Source: Ichthyophonus hoferi
Taxonomy: Eukaryota > Opisthokonta > Ichthyosporea > Ichthyophonida > Ichthyophonidae
NCBI GenBank assembly: GCA_002751075.1
Contig: NAOQ01000004.1
Span: 266,970-278,348 of the forward strand
Length of the DNA: 11,379 nt
Direction: 5' to 3'
Positions 1 through 7,962 of the stretch are shown one piece after another (the stretch's first letter is position 1; each line of letters starts with the position of its first letter). The position numbers and the translations under genes are program-made. The notes beneath the pieces were generated by a model. It saw only the letters and a program-made list of their open reading frames with translations, did not search any database and was not told the origin of the DNA.

Positions 1-384
1 ATATATTAATTTTTTAAACCATCTGGCACCATCTAGTTCGACTCCTTCCCACCCCTATCTCTCCCTCTATCTTTTTTTCCTCTCTCTTCTAATTGGTCCC
101 AATCTTCTTAACCTCCAACTGTTCCATAAAACCATCTTGTAATTCTATTTTTAGGAATCATCCTCTTGTCCATTTACCACCCTTTCCTTCTTACCAATAT
201 TTTTCCATTCTTTCACACAGGTACAAGCATACCATCTCTTTACTTGATTTAGACTTTGTTTATCACTGTTTAATTGTTTATATTACAGCAATTCCCTTTT
301 ATGTTCTATTTTGTATTGTTATAGCACATATTATCATTCTCTCCTTCCCCCTCTTACCTCTTTTACCTCTCCTGTTCCCTGCAG
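1..384 (+). other. Intron of the kinase gene (3' part)
   Basis: AT- and pyrimidine-rich sequence leading into the acceptor at 377-384. No HRDLAARN-type catalytic-loop exon is present in any + frame, so the preceding exon lies upstream of the window. Confidence 0.75.
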
Positions 385-468
385 GCTATCCAGTGTTAAA
401 AGTCAGTGACTTTGGACTCTCACGTCGTTTCGATGAAGAGAAAGGATATTACCTTATGGAGGGACATG
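385..468 (+). CDS. Kinase exon: DFG and activation loop
   Basis: The acceptor is ccctgcag at 377-384 after a long pyrimidine tract, and the donor GTATGT starts at 469. The exon enters with two bases of a split codon and leaves with one. It encodes VLKVSDFGLSRR, then an acidic stretch and the paired tyrosines of the activation loop, where autophosphorylation normally occurs in this family. Confidence 0.92.
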
Positions 469-3400
469 GTATGTGTTGCTTCTTCTCGTTGGCTACATAT
501 CACCCATTTTATCTACTCTCTCTTTATCGATTGCCCTGCTTTTTACCCTCCCTACCTTACTCCTTCTCTGTCATACAAACCTGTTCTTACTAACTATTCA
601 TAGAGATCCAGATCCGCTTATTTATTGTATTTTTTGGGCTGTTCTGTTCTCATTAGCTGTATATCATACAGGTAAAATACCGGTAGCATGGATGCCTCCC
701 GAGACGCTTAAAGATCGCAAATTCTCCCATGCTAGTGATGTGTGGAGCTATGGCGTGACTCTATGGGAGATTGCCGCTAACGGGGCCCATCCATACGAAG
801 GAATTGGGGTATGTATACTATGTAGAACACATTATGTGTAGGTCTACAGCTGTACATGTTACTGGGTTGGGTGGTGGCAGAGGGGTGTGACTCTTTTTCT
901 GCTCCTTCCTTTTTTAGTATTTTAGACGGTTATATGATTGGCTCCTATGGCATCCTATGGCATGATACTTATACGTCATCCCCTCCTGCCTCCTCCAATC
1001 CAGTTGTTCTCCCTTATTCCTCGACTGGAAGGCGGTTACAGACTGCCCTGCCCCCCTCTGGCCACACAGGTAAGGACTAGGAGCTGGTATATAGTATATA
1101 CTATGTTATATAATATGTAAAATATATTATACACTATGTGAGTGGTGTGTGAGCAGGGAGGGGCCTTGGCATTAGGATGCCTATGATAGCTATCCAATAG
1201 CCGTTGGGTACATGGATTAGGATGATACAAGCATGAAAAGAACCCTAGTATTGTGTGAGAAAGAGAATGCTATGTGTGTGCCCTAAGGACACTATCCTTT
1301 GTATAGTCCTCTCTATGTACAATCCATACAATCCATACTATCCTATATTCTATATTCTATATTCCATGATATTATATCTTCCGCTTTTAGTACTTCAACC
1401 CACCAAGCTAAGTGGTGTATAGATATGTCTATATCTAACACATACCTACCCTATATTCCTCGTCCTATGTTCACCTATATATAGGAACAATATAATTTAA
1501 TGCTGCATTGCTGGAACCTTGACCCTAGCCTACGGCCAAAGTTCCACGAGCTAGCCTCAGTGTTGGCAGACCTGTTTATAGATACCTGTCCCATCTCTTT
1601 CATGAAAACGGTACCCCCTCTCATCTTCTCCTTCTCCACCCCTTCATATCTCTCTGTATTAGATATACTTCATTGCTAATGCATGTTAATCCCTTTGAAA
1701 GACTTGATAGTCTCACTTTTAGTAAACATCTGTGCCAATCAGCTAGTGCATTTATATATTAAGTGTGCATTTTGATATGAGCTTGTATATATATATATAT
1801 ATACATATTATTATTTCCCTATTTATATTAATTACCTTATATAGCCAGTGGTTCTTATTGACTACTAGAAGGCTCAAACAACGCGACCCTCTCTTACCAT
1901 TGGCTGTTTATCATACTAGATATTTCTCCATTCCATTCTATAATATATTATACCATGTTATATTATTATTATTATTCTTATTTCTCTATTGTCTTAGTAT
2001 AATATATTTTCCATCATATTGTATCATATTAACATAATGTAACATGACTGTGTGGGGCCCTGATGTAGATATCCAATGGGGAGATCAATGTAGAGGAAAG
2101 GATTGGACATGATGGCTATATTCAAATGGATTTGTTTGAGACAAACAGACAGAGATCGGAGGATAGCATAGCAATAGCATCAAATCTACTTTACTATGAG
2201 GTATGTAATATGTAATGGTAATTTCTATCTTCTCCTATCTCCTATCTCCTATCTCCTGTATTACTTCCTCTTTGTAAATTTCACTAGAGTAGTCATTGAA
2301 TTGTAGTGCACGTTGTTTTTAGTCTTCATGATTTTTATTATCCTTTTTGTTTCTTATATTCGTGGTTGCATGTTAATATATCTGTTCACTGTTAGTGTTT
2401 AGTAATTTCATTGATACTATTCTTATATATTTGTTTATAATATACCGTTATTTATAATATATATATATATTATGCATTAATCACAAGGATGTATGTGTTA
2501 TGGGCGTATCCTGATTATACTAATACATGCAATCCTGGTCTCCTCTCTAATTCTTTTTTAATTCTTTTCTCTCTGTGTTCTAATTAATTTATGTATTTCA
2601 ATTAAGTATCATTAACAAAGATTTTATAGTGATAGTTTAAAAGGCAAAGGACCAATTCTATTTTTCTGATATAGAATTATGATATATGATTGCTCAGTAA
2701 TGGTTCGATTGCGATTGTTGCTATTCTATTTCTTGACTCCCATTTGTCTCGAATCATGTATGTTAATTGCCCTCAGCAACCCATGATATATATTCACCTA
2801 CTGACAGCCTCACCCCCCATACACACTCCATCCTCATTTTCACATTTTACACTACAATATATCACTTATTATTTGACAATACCTCAATCACACACACATA
2901 TATAGCTTGATGACAATATAAGCCCAGGCTTTAGGCCAATTCAAGGGGATTCAGCACGATCTAAACTAATGCCATTGCCCATTTCTGTCCCGGACCGAAG
3001 CATGCATAGAGTCCTAGGTATATATATATAGCTCTCCTTACTTATATTTTCACATGCACGTTTTCTTTGTCGCTGGCTTTGTGGCCTTGTGCATGGGGTT
3101 TAGACATGTACTACATACCTACCTATGTACATACATACATACATACATACCCTCCCTTTGCTCTCATTGACCCTTTCCTCTAGTTCGCCTTCCTCTCTTT
3201 CTCCTTCTTGATCCGATGGAATTGGATAGTATAATGAATACAGCTTAGTATTAAACATAGTGAGCCATTGCTACACTTTGATGGGTTTTATCTTGTTCTT
3301 TCAATCACAAAACCACACATTATTTTGTTACTGTATTCAAATGTATATATATGCGTACATTCATATATTGTTAACTATTAGTTAGTTTATTTTAGATAGC

Positions 3401-4180
3401 TGGAATAATGTACCTGATTGGAGGTTAAATATGGCTTGGCAGTGGGTCTGAGTAGGAAAGCCTATCTATATTAAAACAGAAAAATAGAAGAGGGCGGTAT
3501 AAACGGTTTAATTTTAAAACTGTAAACGATCTAAACACATCCATAATTGGCGGTCCCCTTCACACTCCCTGAGATACTATCATGTCGCCTAGTATATATG
3601 CTATGAATGATTATTATATATATTTATAAATAGCTAGAAAGTTTACCATCTCTGCTAATTATACCCTCCAATCACTATAGGCCTTATCCCGTTATCATGT
3701 GATCTTGTCAAACAAAATTTTGGTCTTGTTTGTAGCAAATTAATCATGAACCATTTAGGTCTATATAAGCAAAATTTATGTGGTATAATATATATATAGT
3801 ACACTAGAAATTATCAAATATCACACCCCTCCCTGTCACCCAGCACTAACTAATCATAACTTCCAACAGGACGTACGTCATCAGAACCTTGTATTTCCCA
3901 TCACTTGGCCAACATGCCAATACGTACACTCATGGACACATATGGCTATGATAACTCCGTGGATAAATTAGATGATATGTTCAGAGTGGCACTTTCACCA
4001 GTCCCTCTGCGTTGTTCTGGCGTATATTTATCTCATCCTCCTATGGAAGCCCCTCCAAGACCACCACGGGCATTAGCTATGACACCGGGCACAAAACCGA
4101 AGGTGACGAATGAGGTGTCGCCGGCTATTACTGGGGCTATATATACTAGTGATTGTCCTACACCAGATATACCGGCGTAA
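385..4180 (+). CDS. Protein tyrosine kinase, C-terminal half (partial; 7 exons)
   Basis: Joined exons 385-468, 672-808, 1004-1069, 1485-1610, 2069-2200, 2906-3017 and 3870-4180 give 321 complete codons and a TAA stop with frame kept at every join. Numbering from the first whole codon: DFG at 8-10 (Mg2+ binding), activation-loop Tyr-Tyr at 21-22, WMPPE at 34-38 (the APE position; WMPPE is usual in Trk, ROR, MuSK and ALK receptors), SDVWSYG at 49-55, RLPCPP in the third exon, HCW at 103-105 and the conserved Arg-Pro at 112-113. Trp after the activation loop marks a tyrosine rather than Ser/Thr kinase. The N-lobe, catalytic HRD loop and any receptor ectodomain lie upstream of the window. The tail carries YIQM (154-157), YDNS (245-248) and PPRPPR (280-285), which are candidate PI3K-SH2, Grb2-SH2 and SH3 sites. 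FSHASD and the residues before it resemble ACK kinases, and other stretches resemble FAK and EGFR, so the subfamily is unresolved. No ACK-type SH3 or FAK-type FAT domain follows, which favours a receptor-like tail (inference). Confidence 0.92.
672..808 (+). CDS. Kinase exon: WMPPE to helix F and beyond
   Basis: The acceptor is tcatacag ending at 671 and the donor GTATGT starts at 809. The exon completes the Gly codon from 468 and encodes KIPVAWMPPETL, then FSHASDVWSYGVTLWEI and PYEGIG. These are kinase subdomains VIII to X. The Asp of SDVW is the conserved helix-F aspartate. Confidence 0.95.
1004..1069 (+). CDS. Kinase exon: helix G region
   Basis: A 66-base exon of 22 codons in phase 0 at both ends. 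The acceptor is aatccag ending at 1003 and the donor GTAAGG starts at 1070. It encodes a short helix followed by LEGGYRLPCPP, matching the family pattern GxRLPxPxxC. A competing AG after a T-rich run at about 913-916 would not give this product. Confidence 0.88.
1070..1484 (+). other. Kinase-gene intron
   Basis: A non-coding spacer of 415 bases. It contains a short threefold repeat of TATATTC near 1342-1362 and a TA-rich stretch near 1090-1135. No conserved element is recognised. Confidence 0.75.
1485..1610 (+). CDS. Kinase exon: helices H and I, end of the kinase domain
   Basis: The acceptor is ctatatatag ending at 1484, and the exon is in phase 0. It encodes YNLMLHCWNLDPSLRPKFHEL, the C-lobe ending with the invariant Arg of RPxF. 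The donor used here, ACG|GTACCC at 1611, is weak. It is the only nearby donor found that keeps the next exon open: the two GT sites further upstream lead to stops in the following exon. Confidence 0.88.
1611..2068 (+). other. Kinase-gene intron with TA and TTA tracts
   Basis: It contains a (TA)n tract around 1785-1803. A moderately GC-rich patch at about 1850-1920 ends in AG, but no donor there gives a usable exon. No gene is seen in it. Confidence 0.65.
2069..2200 (+). CDS. Kinase tail exon with YxxM motif
   Basis: A 44-codon phase-0 exon with acceptor ctgatgtag ending at 2068 and donor GTATGT at 2201. It encodes an acidic tail segment with the tyrosine motif GYIQMD (Tyr codon at 2117) and ends in LLYYE. 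YxxM is the classical site for the SH2 domains of the PI3K regulatory subunit. That use is inferred from the motif only. Confidence 0.78.
2201..2905 (+). other. Kinase-gene intron
   Basis: A 705-base AT-rich intron. It holds a heptamer repeat near its 5' end (2231-2258) and a short TA run at about 2457-2470. No exon in frame with the flanking kinase exons was found. Confidence 0.7.
2231..2258 (+). repeat. Minisatellite, 7-base unit TCTCCTA x4
   Basis: Four tandem copies of TCTCCTA, the last ending in G. They lie just inside a donor site of the kinase gene and are probably slippage-derived. Confidence 0.85.
2906..3017 (+). CDS. Kinase tail exon, Pro/Ser-rich
   Basis: The acceptor is catatatag ending at 2905 and the donor CTAG|GTATAT follows 3017. 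Input phase is 0 and one base (G) is left over. It encodes LDDNISPGFRPI and then LMPLPISVPDRS, with no recognised domain. GC content is visibly higher than in the flanking introns, which supports it being an exon. Confidence 0.78.
3018..3869 (+). other. Kinase-gene intron (largest)
   Basis: An 852-base AT-rich intron. It contains the (ACAT)n tract at 3129-3150 and small TA runs. It has no in-phase exon with good splice sites. Confidence 0.7.
3129..3150 (+). repeat. Microsatellite (ACAT)n
   Basis: Five and a half uninterrupted ACAT units, preceded by imperfect units from about 3111. Confidence 0.9.
3870..4180 (+). CDS. Kinase terminal exon with YxN and SH3-type motifs
   Basis: The acceptor is cttccaacag ending at 3869. 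The first two bases complete a Gly codon with the G left at 3017, and 102 codons follow before TAA at 4178-4180. It encodes MDTYGYDNS (pYxN-type site, Tyr codon at 3947), GVYLSHPP and PPRPPR (4052-4069, fits class II SH3 ligand PxxPxR). No globular domain is recognised; it looks like a flexible signalling tail. Confidence 0.85.
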
Positions 4181-4814
4181 TACTTGTCATAGTGATTGTT
4201 TAGACATACGATTGTACCATAAAATAATATGCATTTGCCCTGATTTTCAATGGACAAAATAATGTGGGGAGACAATAACCAGCTAACACTGACGCTCAAG
4301 GGTTTCCCCTTTAGATACATACATATACACAATTACAATTACAATTATAACTATAACTATACATATGCACCTTCAATATAAGCATACAATAGCGTTTGGA
4401 CCGGTTTGCCACCGAAATACTCTGATTTATTGCATGTATGCATTTTTCCTGTCCCTGTATAGACTATCTATAGTGGTATGTACGCATAAGTATGCGATAA
4501 TCGAATTATAAGTAATATCCAGACGTGTGAAGCATTATGAAAGAAGTGTATGCCGCCACTGCCCACATAGATGGATTTATTTTCTATATTTTTATTTTGT
4601 ACATATAGGTAGTTAGTTATTCTGGAAAATCGCTTTACTTTAATTATTATCACTCTCCATTTAGGAGCTTATAAACACGTCAATGGACTGTATTTTAAAA
4701 TCATTATCTATCTGTATTAGACAGATTACCTGTTATATAATATAAAATTGTCTATTGTACGGAGAACACGACATGAGTAACTGGTTTACTTGTTTTCTCT
4801 ACAGTAACCATATA

Positions 4815-4820
4815 AATAAA
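4815..4820 (+). promoter_or_regulatory. Candidate polyadenylation signal of the kinase gene
   Basis: This is the first canonical AATAAA found after the kinase stop, 635 bases downstream. In DNA this AT-rich the hexamer is weak evidence, and a variant signal closer to the stop could be the real one. Confidence 0.3.
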
Positions 4821-5661
4821 ATTTATCAACTTCAAGTTCATGTCGCATGTTCGTTATCAGAAAGTGGATTCTGAGTATAATATAATAAGATTAATAGTAT
4901 ACCATCTAGTTGAACTGGAACTTAATTAAGCCAAACCACTTGGGTTTGCGATCGGATTTTATTGATTTGTGCGTATCCGCATTTACTCTAGTAGTTTTCT
5001 CCAGGCAGTCTACATAATAATATAGATGAAGCAATCCATTGCACTCCTGTAACTGCTGTCATTAACATTACTTGTAATTATACCCATTCTTTGCACACCA
5101 ACTCTCAAATCCTACAAGATTAGTGTATGTACGGATATAGGAGATTTTCTGTACCATTACCTTTTTGAGTATACATAAGAGATATATATATATATTAATG
5201 TGAGGAATTACGTTTTGTTTTTCTTCCCTCGAATACTAGGAATGCTTAATCTTGAGGATGCACAAGTATGTCTCTAAATACTGCAGAGATACCTGTCGAT
5301 TTAATGAAAAACATACTGTCCAATTAGAGAAAAATAAGCTTAGCCATATATGGGTTGATGCATAACCACCAGGAGGAAGTAGGGGTAGAATTTGTTGTGT
5401 ACTAGTTATTGATCGAGTTATTCACAGCAAGGATAATGTAAAGGAAACTGTTTAAAACTGATCGTTAAGGATAATTTATCACCCTCTAACAGATGAAGTA
5501 TAAACGAAGTAGATAATTAAATATGACTCGTGTGTACCAATAATGAGATATTGATTGCAGTAGAAAACAGAAAAAAAATCAGTTTATGAGGTAGCCGAGT
5601 TTCAACGTCATGTATGACAGAATTGTTACTAGTTTGACAGCTAGATCAAGGCTAATAAATT

Positions 5662-5689
5662 ATTTCATATATGAAATGTTGTACAACAT
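5662..5689. repeat. Two abutting perfect palindromes
   Basis: ATTTCATATATGAAAT (5662-5677) and ATGTTGTACAACAT (5676-5689) are each self-complementary and share two bases. They could extrude as small cruciforms or bind dimeric factors. AT-rich sequence makes the first less surprising than the second. Confidence 0.55.
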
Positions 5690-6001
5690 GATGGTAAATA
5701 AGGTAAGTAATATGGAATGTAAGGTTCATGCTGGATATGACCTTCAAGATTTTTGTCATATAAAATCCAATTATGGTTTTGAATATTGTGATTTTAGCAT
5801 ATGAAGCTATTGTATTTTTTAATGGTATTATATTGTGCTGGGAATAATAAGTAGAGATAGGAGCGTTTTGACGTGTCTTTTTACATACATGAAGTACAGA
5901 TATACCAAGACACACTTTTATTACTGAAGAAGTCAGCATGACTGGTTTTAGGCAGGATGCCTAAGCATTATGTTATCAGGATCTAAAACATATAATCTGA
6001 A

Positions 6002-6139
6002 ATGGCCTATTATATAGTTGCAGGACATCTACCTACCATTGACTGGTTCGATTTTGATAGACCATCTTGGACTGCCGTTTATCACCCGAAGATTGCACTA
6101 AATATTTTCCCAGGCTACATATGTAATAATAATTGCTAA
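6002..6139 (+). other. Small ORF (45 codons), status unclear
   Basis: ATG to TAA, with less AT-biased composition than its surroundings. It includes IDWFDFDRPSWTAVYHPK, rich in Trp, Asp and Pro, which is unusual for chance ORFs in TA-rich DNA. It also contains an acceptor-like tatagttgcag ending at 6023 and a donor-like GTAATA at 6123, so it could be an exon instead. No family is recognised. An ORF of this length can arise by chance. Confidence 0.2.
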
Positions 6140-6294
6140 TAATATTAAATGTCTATAGCTATATAAAGAAATATTCAAATTAATCAAAATTTGTTCCTTT
6201 AACACCCTGTATTATCTTGTATTTTGAATGTATCGTATTACAAAGTTTATATTTATATATATTTTTTTCTATAAATTTTGACTATTTAAGTGTG

Positions 6295-6404
6295 AATAAA
6301 ACCATCAGAATAGAGATTTATATTGCTGGTACAACTAAATAAAACATGGTACACAAACCAATTAAAAGTTTATAATATATCAATAAACATATCTAGTTAA
6401 TAAA
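6295..6404 (+). promoter_or_regulatory. Cluster of four AATAAA hexamers
   Basis: AATAAA occurs at 6295-6300, 6338-6343, 6382-6387 and 6399-6404. They could serve as a 3' end for a transcript covering the small ORF at 6002-6139 or a long kinase 3' UTR. The AT-rich setting makes chance likely. Confidence 0.2.
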
Positions 6405-6895
6405 ACAGGTCTATTGTCGTCTAGGGGTTACGCTTCAGAAAATAAGCTTATAGAATCATTCTAATGTGCAAGGGGTATTAGTAAAAGAAAACCCGCTTCT
6501 CCAAATATTAGCAATGTCGTAATTGTTTATCTACACAGTCGTAATTAGATTGTAGTCAAATTATATGCTTATAGCTCTCGACAACAGCGTGAGTTTGGAC
6601 AGATGTCGAAAGCTTTAGATGGTAGATTACCAGATCACAGCCTTGAAATAGCATTTAGTATCCTTGATTTTAGTCCCAATTCTAATAACTCCTTTATACA
6701 ATGTCATAATATAATTAATGAAAAGGCATAAACTTTCAAAGAGTGCCGTTCTAAGTTTTACAGGTAAACAAAGACTTGGAGATTGTCTTTATTTTTGAGG
6801 TTATGAGCCCCTACTAGAAAAATTTCTAAGGCTGGCATCCCATTCGACAGCTGAAAATTTGATTTCCTTTACAAAAAAACAATGGAAGATCAGTG

Positions 6896-7118
6896 ATTGG
6901 CTCTAATCAATCAGTCAATCAGAAAGCATAGTGCTTATAGAAGAATAATCGCTGCAATCGGTGAGTAAGTAACCTTAGATGAATCTTAGAAATCGGCGAA
7001 TGATAGACAATTGAGTGAATCAGCGATTGGTCACTAATTATTCAACCCAAGTTCACACAATGTATAAAGATCATTACTACTTTTCGAGTATTGTTTATTC
7101 ATAGAAACGCAATGACGT
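6896..7118 (+). promoter_or_regulatory. Possible regulatory cluster upstream of the EVH1 gene
   Basis: Two ATTGG sites (reverse CCAAT boxes, NF-Y type) lie at 6896-6900 and 7026-7030. TAATCAATCA at 6904-6913 is TGATTGATTA in reverse, the PBX/Exd-HOX composite pattern. TGACGT (CRE half-site) lies at 7113-7118. They fall 0.7-0.9 kb before the first recognised EVH1 exon. Function is inferred from motif matches only. Confidence 0.25.
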
Positions 7119-7132
7119 ATGTGCCTTGTGTT

Positions 7133-7156
7133 TTATTATTATTATTATTATTATTA
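7133..7156 (+). repeat. Microsatellite (TTA)8
   Basis: Eight uninterrupted TTA units. Confidence 0.9.
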
Positions 7157-7739
7157 AGTCTTTGTTATCGTATTAGTATGGTATAACCCGTTACAAGCAC
7201 CCACCCCTCCATTTTCTCTCTCTTCGTTCTACTAACACTTCCCTTACTTAACATAAACAACAGTTAGTGAGTGTATTTTTGTTTTATTTGCCATACATTG
7301 TTTCATATATGTGCTGACACTATTAATCAAAATCTAATAGGAATCATCACCTACACTCTTGCGCACACATATACATCTTTTTTCTATTTTCTTTTTGCAT
7401 ATTTATGTCAATATACACATTTCTCACACTTATCCACTTAAAACATATATACTCTTGTCAAGATTAGGTAATACATGGTGGGGTATTCTTTCAATTAGTA
7501 ATTCCTGTTATCTTGCACTATAAATTAAGGCGTAGGAACTTCTGATACAGTATATAACCCGAATACTAAACTACCCACACACACTATATATATACCATTA
7601 TCTTAAATGCTATATATATATAATATATTACTTTTAACATCGGGCCATCTGCAGGGGGTATGTGCTAAGTATTAGTATTTTTTTCCAGATTATACACATA
7701 CATATTTAGATACACAGCTCTAACTATATGTACAAAAAA

Positions 7740-7741
<2 letters not shown>

Positions 7742-7773
<32 letters not shown>
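7742..7773 (+). repeat. Microsatellite (AT)16
   Basis: A pure 32-base AT dinucleotide run ending 35 bases before the first EVH1 exon. It displaces a normal pyrimidine tract from that acceptor. Confidence 0.92.
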
Positions 7774-7775
<2 letters not shown>

Positions 7776-7808
7776 CTAACAAACATGTATTATTAATGTC
7801 CTACTCAG

Positions 7809-7962
7809 AGAGTCAAGTATAGGAGGGGCCTCGTGCCAAATCCTAATTTTAGCACCCAGTAGAAAGTGGGAGGCAATAGCAAAAAGAGGGAGGATCGATG
7901 TATATAAAAACACTGACACTGGCACCTTCCGCTTGGTTGGAAGGAATGAAGAAAATTCAACT
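7809..7962 (+). CDS. EVH1 exon 1 of those recognised
   Basis: The acceptor is ctactcag ending at 7808 and the donor CT|GTAAGT is at 7963. One base completes a split codon and 51 codons follow in the only useful frame. It encodes the first EVH1 strands: CQILILAPSRKW, then RIDVYKNTDTGTFRLVGR. There is no in-frame ATG before the acceptor, so the start codon must lie in an upstream exon. Vertebrate Ena/VASP genes likewise split off a tiny first coding exon. Confidence 0.88.

Larger units (their letters stand above)
4181..7808 (+). other. AT-rich spacer between the two genes
   Basis: About 3.6 kb without a convincing gene. The first part should hold the 3' UTR of the kinase gene. The last part probably holds the promoter and a short first exon of the EVH1 gene. 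Open frames here are short and AT-biased. A 45-codon ORF at 6002-6139, paired palindromes at 5662-5689, a cluster of AATAAA hexamers at 6295-6404 and a CCAAT/PBX-like cluster at 6896-7118 are the only structures noted. No transposon ends or RNA gene were recognised. Confidence 0.7.

Noticed and set aside
856-1080. ORF overlapping the third kinase exon in another frame
   Set aside because: The kinase motif LEGGYRLPCPP is in a different frame with matching splice phases.
1850-1920. Possible extra kinase exon between 1610 and 2069, its 3' end resembling the acceptor region at 650-671
   Set aside because: No donor gives an in-frame link to 2069. The shared short string (ggctgtttatcata versus agctgtatatcata) is too short to claim a duplication.
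4033-4332. 99-codon reverse-strand ORF
   Set aside because: It lies antisense to the terminal kinase exon, whose + frame has splice phase and motif support; composition gives no domain.
5005-5123. Acceptor-like site followed by 39 open codons (GSLHNNIDEAIHC...)
   Set aside because: The length is within chance for this base composition. It ends in a stop with no partner exon and no recognised family.
5610-5804. 64-codon + strand ORF
   Set aside because: AT-biased composition, no recognised motif and no splice or regulatory context.
6411-6480. tRNA-like D-arm resemblance (gtcgtctaggggttacg)
   Set aside because: No matching acceptor stem, anticodon arm or T-loop (GGTTCGANTCC) follows, so it is not a tRNA gene.
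4181-7808. Search for mobile elements or virus-derived sequence in the spacer
   Set aside because: No terminal repeats, target-site duplications, transposase, reverse transcriptase or capsid motifs were seen.
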